From Proteles cristata cristata (taxonomy: Eukaryota; Chordata; Mammalia; Carnivora; Hyaenidae), in contig JAESUZ010001514.1 in assembly GCA_017311185.1 (NCBI GenBank), positions 186,001 through 250,000 of the forward strand: a stretch of 64,000 nt of DNA, given 5' to 3'. This document shows positions 1-11,867 of the stretch, piece by piece (positions within the stretch are counted from its first letter, which is position 1; each line of letters opens with the position of its first letter). The notes below the pieces were generated by a model. It did not search any database and was not told the origin of the DNA. It was given only the letters and a program-made list of their open reading frames with translations. Made by a program: the position numbers and the translations under genes.

Positions 1-1810
1 ATTATTGTAAGTTTCTTGTAAGTTTCTTCTCTCCCTACACCTTGCCCCTCCAGGAAGATCAGGAAAGTATTTATAGACCATAAGGAGCCAGAGATGGAGA
101 TTCCTTTCCTTTCTTATCAGAGGTTCTTGTTAGAAACAGTTGAGGGTTGAATGAAGGACAAATGCTGTGCCCAAGTTGCCCTTTTCAGTGCTCCCCCCAG
201 CAAGCAGTGCCTCCAAGTCCTTGCACTTCTAAAACTTCAGATCCAGACTACACTTCAATTTGCTGATCACCTTGGCTTAATATTTACAGAAGCCCAGATT
301 CCAATAAACAGCACACATAGGCAATGCTAACAGCTTTCTTTGGATTCCTCTAAAAGGAAAAATTGCACTTCAGTTAGGCAGGTCTGGACACCCCCTTTCC
401 TCCTAGTAGTAGTTTGGCTTACCATGGAAGCTGGGTCTCCTGAGAGTCCGCTGGGGTAGAGGAAAGCATGACTATCTCACTGAGGTAACATCTCTTGCTC
501 CTGAGAGTTCAGCTTTGACAGTCCTCCCAGCAGTGCAAACATCCTTACCTTCTAGACACAGAAAGGACACGGTATTAGGTCTTCTGCCAGCTCCCAAACT
601 GTCCTGCCTCTGCACCAAGGAATGAAGCTTAAGCCTCTTATGTGCTTCCCAGGATAACAATGCTGTTTAAAAAAATATTTCAGGTCGATCATTTTTCTGC
701 ATGCCTGATTTAGCCATCAAACTAATCTCCAGATATTTAATATAGAAACACGAATTTATAGAATTTGTATAAATTCATATAGGAAAATAAATTTATAAAG
801 ACCCTTTACATATTCTAGTTCATATGTTAAAAGGACTCTTTCCTACGGAATTCATTCACAGGATTGCCTTAAAAGAAAATTGTCCAAGTTCACTTAAAAT
901 GTTTTATTTACCTGAACCTTATTTTTTAAATTTATCTGCTATAAAAGCAGTATCTCCGATGTAAGTGTAGTACCCTAGATTAGATGAATCTAATATATGC
1001 ATTTTCCCCCTTTCAAATTCTTCTTTAGGTATATTTCTGTGTCAAGTTAGAAAACTGATAATGGCATTTAGTGGCTCTGTAGATCTTTAAGGAAATTTTG
1101 TCAGTATTGTCTCTACCGTTGAAAAGACATCTGATCCATTCATTTATACCCCCTCCTCCTCTGATTTTTATAAACATGCTCTCTCAGCTGGGCCAATATG
1201 CACAGAAAGGGATGGAGAAAATGTTTAGTTCCAAGGAGCCTGTCTTCTCCTATGATGACAGGGGACATTTGAATGACATTTGTCCTTTTATGGGAGCAGA
1301 GTTTTTCTCCAAAGGAGGAGCTGGTCCAAAGCTGCTCTGGGGAAAATCAATTATACTACTTGACTGGAAATGGGCATTCCTCCTCCAGATGTGTGTTGTG
1401 CTGTGGCCCGGCCTCCTTGAAGGCCTTAAAGCATTTCCAGGAGAAACATGGTTCATGCAACACAGCATCACCTTGCAGTCTCAGGTGTTTTCTCCAGCAA
1501 GGATTCAGGCAGGTAAGAAGTATATTTTTATATACAAATGCAGATTAGTTGCTTCTTAGAAAAATGAAGCCATATGGCAATATAGGGGCCTGTGTTCTGG
1601 CACGTCACCAAGAGGCAGGGGCTGAGCCTTTGTCCTCTTTAGATGAGGTGCACTCTCCTCAGGTCACTATAGGGCCCTGCCTCCCTACCCCTCGGGACCC
1701 CTCCACCAGGCCTGTTTACATGACTTGCCTGTCCCATGCAGGCATTTGAATTGATTACTTCTTACTTAACATGTTATTTATATTTCATATTGAAGCATCG
1801 ATCTCTGATG
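1..1810. other. Upstream intergenic DNA, no gene recognised
   Basis: AT-rich, apparently single-copy sequence. The longest open frame (1098-1559, +) has no ATG at its start and matches no protein I know. A good splice-donor-like string (CAG|GTAAGA) lies at about 1510, but no partner exon can be seen. I recognise no repeat here. Confidence 0.5.
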
Positions 1811-1882
1811 TTTATTTTTTTAATGCTTATTTATTTATTTTTGAGAGAATGTGTATAAGCAGGGTGTTGGGGGAGATAGGGC

Positions 1883-1925
<43 letters not shown>

Positions 1926-2280
1926 ATCCCAAGCAGACTCCATGCTGTCAGCTCAGAGCCCCACACAGGGCTCGAATTCATGAACCATGAGATCATGACC
2001 GGAACCGAAGTGAAGAGCTGAATGCCTGGGGCACCTGGGTGGTTCAGTTGGTTGTGTGTCCGATCCAGCTCTAGTCATGGTCTCAAGTTTAGTGGGTTCA
2101 AGCCCCATGTAGGGCTCTATGCTGACAGGTCCCTGGAGCCTGCTTCAGATTGTGTGTCTCCCTCTCTTTCTGCCCCTCCCCCATTCACCCTGCCTCCCTC
2201 TCTCTCTTTCTCTCTTTCCAAAATAAATATTTTTTTTTAAAAGGAGCTTTTTTCACCCACTGAGTCACCTGGGTGCCCCT
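1811..2280 (-). repeat. CAN-SINE (SINEC_Fc-like), interrupted by a second SINE
   Basis: A minus-strand tRNA-Lys-type carnivore SINE. Reading the + strand, the T-rich tail (about 1811) is followed by a long GA microsatellite (about 1883-1925), the 'catgagatcatgacc' body motif, and the start of the tRNA-like head. The head is broken at about 2027 and resumes at about 2250-2280 ('actgagtcacctgggtgcccc'). The gap is filled by the forward SINE at 2028. Divergence suggests an older copy. Confidence 0.8.
2028..2249 (+). repeat. CAN-SINE nested inside the SINE at 1811
   Basis: Forward SINE beginning 'ggggcacctgggtgg', with a B-box-like 'gggttcaagcccc', a CT-rich region and an A-rich tail (AAATAAAT). 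It sits in the tRNA-like head of the reverse SINE. The two flanks (about 2014-2027 and 2244-2257) both resemble the same part of the host SINE, as expected for a decayed target-site duplication. Confidence 0.75.
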
Positions 2281-2592
2281 CTCTCATGTTTAAATAATAG
2301 GTCTGCTCCCTACCCAGCCAATGTAGATTAGATTGCTAGATTACCCTTACAAAAATCTAATTTGTAGTTAGCAATACTTTCCTAAATTGCTATGTTGATT
2401 AAGTTCTTAGTGTGATAAATGTTCTATTATGTACATATTATTTCTCTTCCAAGTTATTTCCTTGTCTTAGACATTAGTATGTTTTGATAGGTGTCTTTGA
2501 GGAGTTGTCATTATATTGTGAAAATCAATATTTAGTAAAATTTCACTTAGGTTTTTTTTTTTTTTTTATTCTTTTAGGTTTGCTTATTGATT
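2281..2592. other. AT-rich single-copy stretch
   Basis: No gene or clear repeat seen. It contains a poly-T run of about 15 bases near 2552. Confidence 0.5.
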
Positions 2593-2606
2593 TACTTCTT
2601 TGAATT

Positions 2607-2817
2607 CTATTTTATTTTTTAATGTGTTATGTTTTTAGTGTTTTTATTTATTTTTGAAAGAGCGTGCACCGGGGAGGGGCAAAGAGCGAGGGAAACACAG
2701 AATCAGAAACAGGCTCCAGGCTCGGGGAGCTGTCAGAACAGAGCCCAAGGCGGAGCTCGAGAACCAGGAGATCCTGACCCAAGCCTAGGCTCAACTGACT
2801 GAGCCATCAGCAGCCCC
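2607..2817 (-). repeat. CAN-SINE with a 14-bp target-site duplication
   Basis: Minus-strand SINE (T-rich end first, GA-rich body, 'actgactgagccat...agcccc' head). The 14-bp sequence tacttctttgaatt flanks it at 2593-2606 and 2818-2831 without mismatch. The body is moderately diverged. Confidence 0.85.
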
Positions 2818-2831
2818 TACTTCTTTGAATT

Positions 2832-4240
2832 TTAGATTCTGCTGTAATCTCTGACCTCCAGCAAGGTGAATGTGTGGAGTTCTGACATGTTAATGAGATA
2901 AAGTCTCATTAGAATTAGAATTAATCAGAGAAAGACACAGCAGCTCCAGAGACAGCAGGCATCATCAGCAATAAGGGAAGTGAGGGTTCTCCCTGAGTAC
3001 TAGCTTCTTCTTCTGGAGTAACAGGATGTTCCCCCCCCTCGCCCCATCCCTCACCCTCCTAACCTCCTACATTTTAACTTTAAAAATGACTTTTTTTTTT
3101 TGAGCTAAAGGAAAAAAAAACCCAGAATATTCTTTCCACTTCCACATCTAGGAACTGAAAATCACCATGTTTATCCTGAAACATATCCTTTAATTCTTCT
3201 CCCAAAGTTGGCTAATGTGCACATTTATGTTATATTTCCTATAGTTACTACACATCTGATTACTTCCAACATGAAATAATTGAGTATCTCCTGTATTCCT
3301 GCCATTAGGACAGCCACAGAGAAGCAGGTATGAACCCAGGATAATGCCAGTCTGTAAAAACCATCACCTCAAACTTGGGAGTGTTCACCCTGAAACTCAT
3401 ATAAACGGGGCAGATGGCTAGATTGGTAATGAATATGTAACGCACTGGTATAGATGCACCAAACAGGTATGAACAGAATGCTGTGGGAACTCAAAGGAAG
3501 GAAGGAAGGAGTTATTCTGCCAAAAGAAGCATCTTGGGGGAAGAGGAACAGGATTTTGAAGGATGACTAGAAGCTGTACCCAGCACATGAAGGTGGATAG
3601 TCCCGACAGAGGAAAGAGCCTATGTGAAAGTCCCAAATCTCGATACACATGCAGCCTATTGAGGAAAAGCTGGGAAAGCTAGTATGGCTGAAGTGAACAG
3701 TAATACCAGAGCATTTTGGAGGGTGTTTACAATTCATTACAGTAAGAAATGCAGCCTTAAACTTCGGTGGTAGTGGAATGGATGAAGAGGGGCTAAATTC
3801 AGCGTACAGGTGGAAGGTGAAGGAGCAGTAGCAGTTGGGGGTGACTGAAGTTTCCTCTGTGGGAGCATCTCTGCATGCTAACAGTATCATCAGAGGAAAG
3901 AACCCAAGAGGCAGCATATCTGGGGTCAGCCAATAGGGCTGAGGCACTGGAGTCTGTTGAATGACCTCTTTGGTGAAATCCAAATGCATGTTCTTCATTT
4001 TTTTCTGATAGGACATTTTCCCTCTTTTCTTTGAAACTCTTTTTTCTTATTTTCTAAGACATCACCCTCCTACATTTCTTCTTACCTATGCAATTCTTCC
4101 TTCTCAGGCTTGCAGAGGAAAAGGAATGACTGAGGGAGGCTATCTGTTGTCTGTCCACTGTTCCTATTCTTGTCTATGCTCTTTCACTCTGGTAATTTCC
4201 TATTTCACAGCTCCTCAGTTACCACCTATGGACTAACTTC
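2832..4240. other. Upstream intergenic DNA, possibly with an old LINE remnant
   Basis: No gene recognised. The 3400-3980 part is purine-rich on the + strand and reads like a degraded minus-strand L2 3' region, but the resemblance is weak. The minus-strand open frame at 3567-4016 resembles no known protein. Confidence 0.4.
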
Positions 4241-4444
4241 CTTTTTTAAATGTTTTTATTTATTTTTGAGAGACAGAGGCAGAGCACGAGTGTGGGAGGG
4301 GCAGAGAGAGAGGGAGACACAGAATCTGAAGCAGGCTCCAGGCTCCAAGCTGTCAGCACAAAGCCTGATGTGGGGCTCAAACTCACGAAATCATGACCTG
4401 AGCCAAAGTCAGATGCTCAATTGACTGAGCCATCCAGGCACCTC
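4241..4444 (-). repeat. CAN-SINE
   Basis: Minus-strand SINE with a T-rich tail, GA-rich body and tRNA-like head ending 'ccaggcacctc'. A gactaacttc direct repeat flanks it (4231-4240 and 4453-4462) within a longer imperfect match, consistent with an old target-site duplication. Confidence 0.8.
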
Positions 4445-4462
4445 AACCAATAGACTAACTTC

Positions 4463-5060
4463 TAACTCCATGTTTGCCTTCATCTTTCCCTGGTTTCCAG
4501 GCTTTTGTGCAACTGCCTACTGGATGTTTCCACCAGGGCACATGGACTTCAAACTCAACATCCCAAGCTGCTCTCACCTTCCGTGGCTCTTATGGACACC
4601 TCATCTCAGCCAATGGCCCTCCATTTACTTGGTTTCTGACTCCTCTCAACTCTAAGTTCCATGCGACCATTTCAGTCTTGGTTACCTCTAACACAGTGAG
4701 TGGCTCACACATAGCAGACACTCAAATATTGGTATAGTACATGAAGGAGACAGAATGGGCTCTTATGTGCCTGGCTTCTGTCAACCCTCCTGGGAAAAAA
4801 TGTCATCCTCTACCCTTATCCCTCCTACTTTAGCTTCAGTTAATCAAATTCACTTCCATTTGCTTCAGAAAGCCTTCCCTGGCTACTACCCCACCTCCCA
4901 GGTCTGCCAAGTTCCATAATTTCCTGTATACACCCTAACCACAGCACATAGCATATGGTTTCCATGGGTGCCAACTTCACCTACCAGCTCTAGGAGGGAT
5001 AAAGCAGGATCTTCTTTATACCTATTTGCTTGATGGAAGGAAGCTAGCAAAGAAGGAAGA
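4463..5060 (+). repeat. Probable L2 LINE 3' fragments
   Basis: Contains L2-like phrases on the + strand: 'agaaagccttccctgg' near 4868, and 'agtggctcacacatagcagacactcaa' type text near 4700, which resembles the end of the L2 consensus. Degraded and without a usable ORF. Confidence 0.5.
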
Positions 5061-6190
5061 ACAGACTGGCAGATATTCAGTGGGAAATGTTCAGAACATA
5101 TTTGGAAATGAGTATGAAGCTTAGAAGAGGGCTATGGCAGAGAGAGAACTGAATTATCCATGGTGATGCCACTGGGGTGATTGATTGTTCTCACCCTGGA
5201 AGATGTGTGAGGAACAATCTCTTCGAGGTCTATAGGAGCTGAGATGGAAGATAGTCTTGAGTATAAGACGCCAAAGAGTAGTGGTGGCTGTGGTGAATCG
5301 GCAGTAGAAGTTCTTTCTAAAGAAGACAAGCTATAATTGCTATGCAGAAGTACTGGCCAGTATAGCCAAATCTTCTGACATTTTTCTCCAAAAGGAGCCA
5401 GAAATCCCTATTTTTTAATGAATGAGAAGTCTCCCACATTTTAAATGCTAGCCAAACTAAACATTGGACCAGATTCAGGCAGTGGCTTGACAATTTGTGG
5501 CTTCTGGTATAAAACATTAAGAAATGTGAACTTATAAACTATGAGATTGCATATATATTGATGATGGGAAGAAAGGCCACAATTTGAAAGGGGGACAGAA
5601 AAGATCTACAAGAACATACTCCTCAGCCACTAGCTGAGTTAATCTAGAAAGCACATATTTGAGGAAAGAGGACAATTTATAAAGAGGGCTGTCAGGTAAT
5701 GAATATTTGATCAGGTCCTTGGTTTGATTTTGGAGTAGGAATGAGCGGTGTGTGAAAGAGGTCCAGTGTTGAAAAATGAGGTATTTTTTTAATAGTAGAA
5801 GATAATTTTTTAGAAACTTGGGGTACATCCTCAGCTATATATATCACTACAGAAATGAACATCATAAAATCCAAATGTGAAAATATGTCCAAGTTACCTC
5901 AAGAATGAATCACACCATTTAAGAAATTAATTTTAATTGTTAGATGATATTTTAAATTATAGTAAAATTAATTTTACACTCTGAGCATTGTGTGAACTTA
6001 ACATAATATGGACTTATTTCACTAAATAAATCCATATATATATATATATATTTTTTTTTTTTACTTACATATTTCAGACTAGGAAACTAAGGTTTAGAAA
6101 GGTTCATTTGTTCATTTATTCATTCATTTGACAAATATTTATTGGATTTAAAACATTTTTGCATGTTTATTTGGAGAGAGAGAGAGGAGA
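5061..6190. other. Upstream intergenic DNA, AT-rich
   Basis: No gene recognised. It holds an (AT)n run at about 6034-6051 followed by poly-T, and a MIR-like 'actaggaaactaaggtttagaaag' piece near 6080. Confidence 0.45.
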
Positions 6191-6194
6191 CGAT

Positions 6195-7254
6195 ACCAAA
6201 TGCTGACAAGGAATTCTCATTGAATGCTGACAAGCAATTCTCATCCATTGCTGGTGGTAATGCAAAATGGTACAGTCACTTTGAAAGTTGGCAGTTTCTT
6301 TTTAAAAAAAAATTTTTTTTTAACATTTATTTATTTTTGAGACAAAGAGAGACAGAGCAGGAGCTGGGGAGGAGCAGAGAGAGAGAGGAAGACACAGAAT
6401 CTGAAACAGGCTCCAGGCTCTGAGCTGTCAGTACAGAGCCCCATGCGGGCCTTGAACCCACTGACTGAGAGATCATGACCTGAGCTGAAGTCGGAGGCCC
6501 AACTGACTGAGCCACCCTGGCGCCCCAAAAGTTGGCAGTTTCTTACAAAACTAAGCGTATTCTCACCATGCAATCCAATAATGGTACTCCATGGCATTTA
6601 CCCAAAGGAGTTTAAAACTTACATCCACACAGAAACCTGCATGGGGGTATTTATAGCAGCTTATTCATAATTGCCCCATTCTAGGAGCAACCAAGATGTT
6701 GTTTAGTTAGATAAATGGTAAATATACTCTGATATCTACAGACAATGGAATATTATTAGGGCTAAGAATAAATGAGCTACCAAGCTATGAAAATACGTGG
6801 AGGAAGCTTAAATGCATATTACCAAGTGAAAGAAGCCAATCTAAACAGGCTGCATACTGTATGATTCCAAGTGTATAACACCCTGCAAAAGGCAAAACTG
6901 TGGAAACCGTAAAAGGATCAGTGTTTGCTAGAGGTTAGGAGGGGAGAAGGGATGAATAAGCAGAGCACAGAGGATTTTTAGGGCAGTGAAACTACTCTGG
7001 ATGATACTACAATGATAGATGTAGATACATGCCAGTATACATTTGTCCAAGCCCATAGAAGATACAACACCAGGAATGAATCCTAATGTCAACTATGGAC
7101 TTTGAGTGATAAAGATGTGACAGTGTGGGTTCATCGATGGTAACCAATACACCACTCTGACTGGAGACACTGATAGTGAGGAGGGGGTATAGGGAAAATC
7201 TCTTGTACCTCCTGCTCAATTTTGCTATGAACCTAAAACTGCTCTAAAAAAATA
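6195..7254 (+). repeat. L1 LINE 3'-UTR fragment (L1M-type), split by a SINE
   Basis: Sequence typical of old mammalian L1 3' ends: 'gctggtggtaatgcaaaatggtacagtcac', 'ggtatttatagcagc', 'acaatggaatattatt', 'ggcaaaactgtgg', and a final 'ctctaaaaaaataaatct'. A SINE at 6301-6527 interrupts it. Near its 5' end a 22-bp unit (aatgctgacaag...) is repeated at 6199 and 6223. No ORF remains. Confidence 0.8.
6301..6527 (-). repeat. CAN-SINE inserted in the L1 fragment, 17-bp duplication
   Basis: Minus-strand SINE. The 17-bp target-site duplication aaagttggcagtttctt is exact at 6284-6300 and 6528-6544. The insertion splits L1 sequence, so it is younger than that L1. Confidence 0.9.
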
Positions 7255-8789
7255 AATCTGAGGCACAAATGTGCTGGGCTTGTTCCAGAAATAGCAAAGA
7301 AACTGCTGTGGCTTCACTCTAGTTGCAGAGAGGAATGGAAAGAGAAGCAAGGGCCAGGCCACCACCCAAGGCCTCACAGGCCACGGAAGAAGTGTGAAAA
7401 TATGGTTGTTTGAGCTATTTAGTGTCCCCTAATGATGTGTTTTTACAAAAGCACACAGAAATAGAAATAGTTGATGGTTATAAGAATGTGCAAATTATGA
7501 ATAATATGCTCCATTTTCTAGAGAAATCTTTTTTAAAAATGTGCTACTACATCTACTTCCCTGAGTGCATAGTTGTAATTTTCTAATACTTGAGCATATT
7601 TTCTAAATATCCAAGACCCTAAGGAGTTTTCCCTGCTACTCAGGAGCCATAGAGCCAGGCACAGTGGGTAGCCCATTCCTGTCCTTCACCAAACCTGCTG
7701 CCTGGCCTCCCACAGACTTCTAGAAACTGAACACTTGTGTGTGCCCTGGAACTGCGAACAACCTCTGACACCCAGTAGTTCCTTACCTACCATTTCTAAG
7801 GAGCAGCCCAACCAGTCTTCAAAAGCCATCACCTCAAATTCCTATAATTTTCACACTGGAAATAGATTTTTAGTCTCTCTGTCTCAAAACCTGAAGCATT
7901 GCAAGTTTCATGTTACTTTAGTTAACTCTTTAGCCTAAACAAGTAACCACCAGATGAATAGTAAGGGTGAAATTAAATGTATTTATCCTAAATATTCTAG
8001 GTTAGCTTCTCATAGTTAATAAGAAAAATCAATTGTATTCTAGATGTCCCGTAAATGTTGACTTCATGTTTCTGACCACGGAAATTGTTGACAATGAAAT
8101 TCAATGACCTCTGTCGCTTACTGTAAAAAGGATCCTAACTCAGAGCTTTCAACTAAAAATGTTGTAATTCAGAATTTGCTTACAGAGTTAAATTAAGGTT
8201 TCTGCATTAGGGGTAAACACTGTGGGAGTAATTCTGGTGTACTGGGTTGGTGGTTTTGCGCAAGATGCTTGGAATACCACAGCCCTTCTTCACAGTAATT
8301 GTAAACTCTTCTGGCCTGTTTCCCAGATTTGCTTGAAAAGGGTCAGAGGACAGGCTGAAATTAATGACATATGAATGCTGAATCCCAATTAGAGGTGTCT
8401 TCAAAGGAATAATTAGGCTAGACTTAATAAGAGGGGGTTATGAGAAGAAAAAGCTTGGGGCAAATTATACACTGAAGGGAAAAGAAGATGTGAAACAAGG
8501 CAATTTCAGAGATTGGAGCTGATTAATATTAATATCTACTTATCTTAAAGATAATATAAATACAGTGAGGCAGAGATGAATGGAGGGAGATAGTCACTGA
8601 TCTTAGATTAGGAGAGGGGTGTGAACACGGGGGTCCTTTCTGGTGCTCTGCCCTGGGATTGTGATTTTAGGACCCTATTCTCTTTATGAAGGAGAACAGG
8701 GTTTTTGCTTTCCCAAATAGTAACATCAGCAACAGCAGCGGCAAAAACCCGGCTGTGCCCCCCGTGGTAGCACTCGCCACATATTAATC
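7255..8789. other. Upstream intergenic DNA, no feature recognised
   Basis: Single-copy-looking, with only short open frames and no similarity I can name. Confidence 0.45.
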
Positions 8790-8985
8790 TCTCTGTGTCA
8801 TTTTCCTCATCTGTAAAGTAGGGATTACATGATTACCGGATCCCCACAACAACCTTAGGAGGGAGGGAGGTACAATGAGTGACTTGCTCAAGGTCATTAG
8901 CTAGGTGATGCCAGAGAGCAAATTGGAACCCAGTATCCTGACTCGGGAGTGTAAGCTCTCATTCCCTGCACTACGCGCGGCTCAG
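8790..8985 (-). repeat. MIR-like SINE remnant
   Basis: Contains the antisense MIR core: 'tgacttgctcaaggtcattagctaggtg', then 'aattggaacccagtatcctgactc'. Just before it is a sense-like 'ttttcctcatctgtaaag'. Ancient and degraded. Confidence 0.6.
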
Positions 8986-9149
8986 GGAGGAGAAGGGACA
9001 TCTGCAAAATGCCAGCGCTCCCTGCAGACTTATTTTACTGTAAACTCTCCCACACGGATGCCTCTCTTCTCACACCTCCCTTAGCCTCTTAATTTGCCAA
9101 ACACAACACCTTCCTTACTTTGCTCTTGTCGTCCTTCTCCCCTTCTTGC

Positions 9150-9813
9150 CAGAAGGTTCTAGCGGGTGGAAGATGAAAGGGAGCAGACAGCCCCCGGCAC
9201 AGGTTTCTTATCTCTCTTCGTACCGTCGATAATATTCATTGAAAATCCTTTACTAGATGTGTGGTTCGGTTATTCTAGAAGCATTCACTGAGCGCTCAGA
9301 GTGGGAACGTTTGTCAGGAACGCAAATATTAATTTACTTTCTAGGATACGTTTTTGTTTTTGTTTTTGTTTTTACCTAGGAGCCTAAATATCTCAGACAA
9401 ATTCACTTCTTTCTGAGTGGAAACCTTCGCCCTGCGCCTCAGGGCGCGGGGTTGGCCTGAAGGGGGCAGTGGCGGCCGCGGAGTGGGTTCCGCAGGCAGG
9501 AGCGGCGGCTCGGCCATCGCTTGCTCTCGCCTGGCGCGCGGCTCTCGGCCGTGGATTAGCGCAGCTGGGGACGTGGGAGGCCGCGGGCCCCGCCCCCGGC
9601 CGGCGGCGGCGGCGGCGGCGGCCCAGCGCGGCAGTCGGCGCTGCAAGCCGAGCGACGTGGAGGGCGCGACCGGCTGGCCGGGGCGCGGAGCTGCGCGCTA
9701 TCTTTTGGCCTCCACTTAGCGCGCCGGGGCGCGAGCGACACCGCGGGTCCCTTGGGCCGGCCCCGGGCTTGCGGCGCCGGGAGTCGGGGGCCGCCGGCCG
9801 GGGCGCCGGGACC
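9150..9813 (+). promoter_or_regulatory. SNX18: SNX18 promoter and 5' UTR (CpG-rich)
   Basis: GC content rises sharply at about 9420 and stays high into exon 1. There is a GC box (ccccgcccc, about 9588-9596) and a (GGC)n run at 9601-9622. I see no TATA box, which fits a CpG-island promoter with dispersed starts. No ATG occurs between 9421 and the SNX18 start at 9814, so the leader lacks AUG-initiated upstream ORFs. The transcription start cannot be fixed from sequence. Confidence 0.65.
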
Positions 9814-11360
9814 ATGGCGCTGCGCGCCCGGGCGCTGTACGACTTTAGGTCGGAGAACCCGGGCGAGATCTCGCTGCGGGAGCACGAGGTGCTGAGCCTG
9901 TGCAGCGAACAGGACATCGAGGGCTGGCTCGAGGGGGTCAACAGCCGCGGCGACCGTGGCCTCTTCCCGGCCTCGTACGTGCAGGTGATCCGCGCCCCCG
10001 AGCCCGGCCCGGCGGGCGACGGGGGCCCGGGAGCTCCGGCTCGCTACGCCAACGTGCCGCCCGGCGGCTTCGAGCCCCTGCCCGCGGTGCCTCCCGCCTC
10101 CTTCAAGCCGCCGCCCGACGCCTTCCAGCCGCTGCTGCAACCGCAGCAGGCGCCGCCGCAGAGCACCTTCCAGCCTCCGGCCGCGGGCTTCCCGTACGGC
10201 GGGGGCGCCCTGCAGCCGTCGCCTCAGCAGCTCTACGGCGGCGGCTACCAGGCCAGCCAGGGCAGCGACGATGACTGGGACGACGAGTGGGACGACAGCT
10301 CCACGGTGGCCGACGAGCCTGGCGCGCTGGGCAGCGGCGCGTACCCGGACCTCGACGGCTCGTCGTCCGCGGGCGGCGCGGCCGGCCGCTACCGCCTGTC
10401 CACGCGCTCCGACCTGTCGCTGGGCTCCCGCGGCGGCCCTGCGCCCCCGCAGCACCACGCGTCTGGGGCCAAGAGCTCGGCTACCGTAAGCCGCAACCTC
10501 AACCGCTTCTCCACTTTCGTCAAGTCGGGTGGCGAGGCCTTCGTGCTGGGCGAAGCGTCTGGCTTCGTGAAGGACGGGGACAAGCTGTGCGTGGTGCTGG
10601 GGCCCTACGGCCCCGAGTGGCAAGAGAACCCTTACCCCTTCCAGTGCACTATCGACGACCCCACCAAACAGACCAAGTTCAAGGGCATGAAGAGCTACAT
10701 CTCCTACAAGCTGGTCCCCACGCACACGCAGGTGCCGGTGCACCGGCGCTACAAGCACTTCGACTGGCTGTACGCGCGTCTGGCGGAGAAGTTCCCTGTC
10801 ATCTCGGTGCCCCACCTGCCCGAGAAGCAGGCCACGGGCCGCTTCGAGGAGGACTTCATCTCCAAGCGCAGGAAGGGCCTGATCTGGTGGATGAACCACA
10901 TGGCCAGCCACCCGGTGCTGGCGCAGTGCGACGTCTTCCAGCACTTCCTGACGTGCCCCAGCAGCACGGATGAGAAGGCCTGGAAACAGGGCAAGAGGAA
11001 GGCCGAGAAGGATGAGATGGTGGGCGCCAACTTCTTCCTGACCCTGAGCACGCCCCCCGCGGCCGCCCTCGACCTGCAGGAGGTGGAGAGCAAGATTGAT
11101 GGCTTCAAGTGCTTCACCAAGAAGATGGACGACAGCGCGCTGCATCTCAACCACACGGCCAACGAGTTTGCGCGCAAGCAGGTGACGGGCTTCAAGAAGG
11201 AGTATCAGAAGGTGGGCCAGTCCTTCCGCGGACTCAGCCAGGCCTTTGAGCTGGACCAGCAGGCCTTCTCCGCCGGCCTGAACCAGGCCATCGCCTTCAC
11301 CGGAGATGCCTACGATGCCATCGGCGAGCTCTTTGCAGAGCAGCCTAGGCAGGACCTGGA
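9420..11360. other. CpG island over promoter and exon 1
   Basis: Dense CpG dinucleotides from the 5' UTR through most of the coding exon, in contrast to the AT-rich flanks. It also explains the long open frames in other phases, including a 532-codon antisense one, since stop codons are rare at this GC content. Confidence 0.85.
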
Positions 11361-11434
11361 CCCCGTCATGGACCTGTTAGCGCTGTATCAGGGGCACCTG
11401 GCCAACTTCCCAGACATCATCCACGTTCAGAAAG
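9814..11434 (+). CDS. SNX18: Sorting nexin 18, exon 1 coding part (residues 1-540 plus first base of codon 541)
   Basis: SNX18 is a SNX9-family PX-BAR protein. It binds phosphoinositides, bends or tubulates membrane, recruits dynamin, and acts in endocytosis, endosomal traffic and autophagosome formation (family knowledge). Visible in order: an N-terminal SH3 domain (about 1-60, with the ALYDF motif at 7-11 and GWLEG and FPASYV motifs); a proline/glutamine/glycine-rich linker (about 61-230) with the acidic tryptophan motif [10 protein letters not shown] at 152-161; a PX domain (about 276-385, with [10 protein letters not shown] at 311-320 as the lipid-binding stretch); and a BAR domain starting near 400. 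The start is the first ATG of the leader, in a strong context (GGGACCATGG). The frame stays open upstream to 9469 but without an ATG. The donor is AAAG|GTAAAG at 11434/11435. The final product of 624 residues is close to what I recall for human SNX18. SNX9 and SNX33 are the alternatives, but the linker and C-terminal sequence fit SNX18. Confidence 0.96.
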
Positions 11435-11595
11435 GTAAAGCCCAACCATTAGCGCAGGTGTTCTGGAATGTGTTGTTGGGGCTGAAAGGGCCTCTGATTT
11501 GGGCAGAAATGCCTGTCTCTGTTTCAGACTATTATCCTATGGGTTGGGAATCAAGCAGAGATGTGAACAGCTGGCCTATTTTTCTGAGTGTATGA
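11435..11595 (+). other. Intronic read-through tail of SNX18 exon 1 (possible alternative C-terminus)
   Basis: If the exon 1 donor is not used, the SNX18 frame continues through the intron for 52 more sense codons after codon 541 and stops at 11593-11595. The predicted variant is 593 residues and would lack the C-terminal part of the BAR domain. An AATAAA hexamer at 11868-11873 could end such a transcript. Whether it is made cannot be told from sequence alone. Confidence 0.35.
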
Positions 11596-11867
11596 TGGAT
11601 TGTGGGCAGGTAGCTGCCTCCTCAAAGTATATCCAGACAGGGAGTGGATACTCCTCAGAGAAAGTTCTGAGAGTACTTTTTAGGACTGTGCTATCATTTT
11701 CGAGTTGAATGATTGGGTAATGAGCTTCAGGGATCTGTAATCTTGTACCTAGGGTAGAATTAGAAAAGGACCCAAACCATGTTAGGCATCCGTTTGAGCA
11801 CTGCAGAGTCACTTGGCGACGGGTTTCAGGAAGCATGGAAATAATGGGGGAAGAACAGATATCTGCA

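Noticed and set aside
1098..1559. 153-codon open frame upstream of SNX18
   Set aside because: It begins with TTG rather than ATG, resembles no known protein, and lies in AT-rich single-copy DNA. Length alone is compatible with chance.
9469..9813. N-terminal extension of SNX18 by 115 codons
   Set aside because: The frame is open, but position 9469 is GTG, no ATG lies upstream in the leader, and the extension is low-complexity. The ATG at 9814 has a strong context and starts directly with the SH3 domain.
9556..11154. Antisense 532-codon open frame over SNX18 exon 1
   Set aside because: Arginine-, alanine- and glycine-rich translation caused by the GC-rich coding exon on the other strand. No domain is recognisable, and the sense frame fully explains the region.
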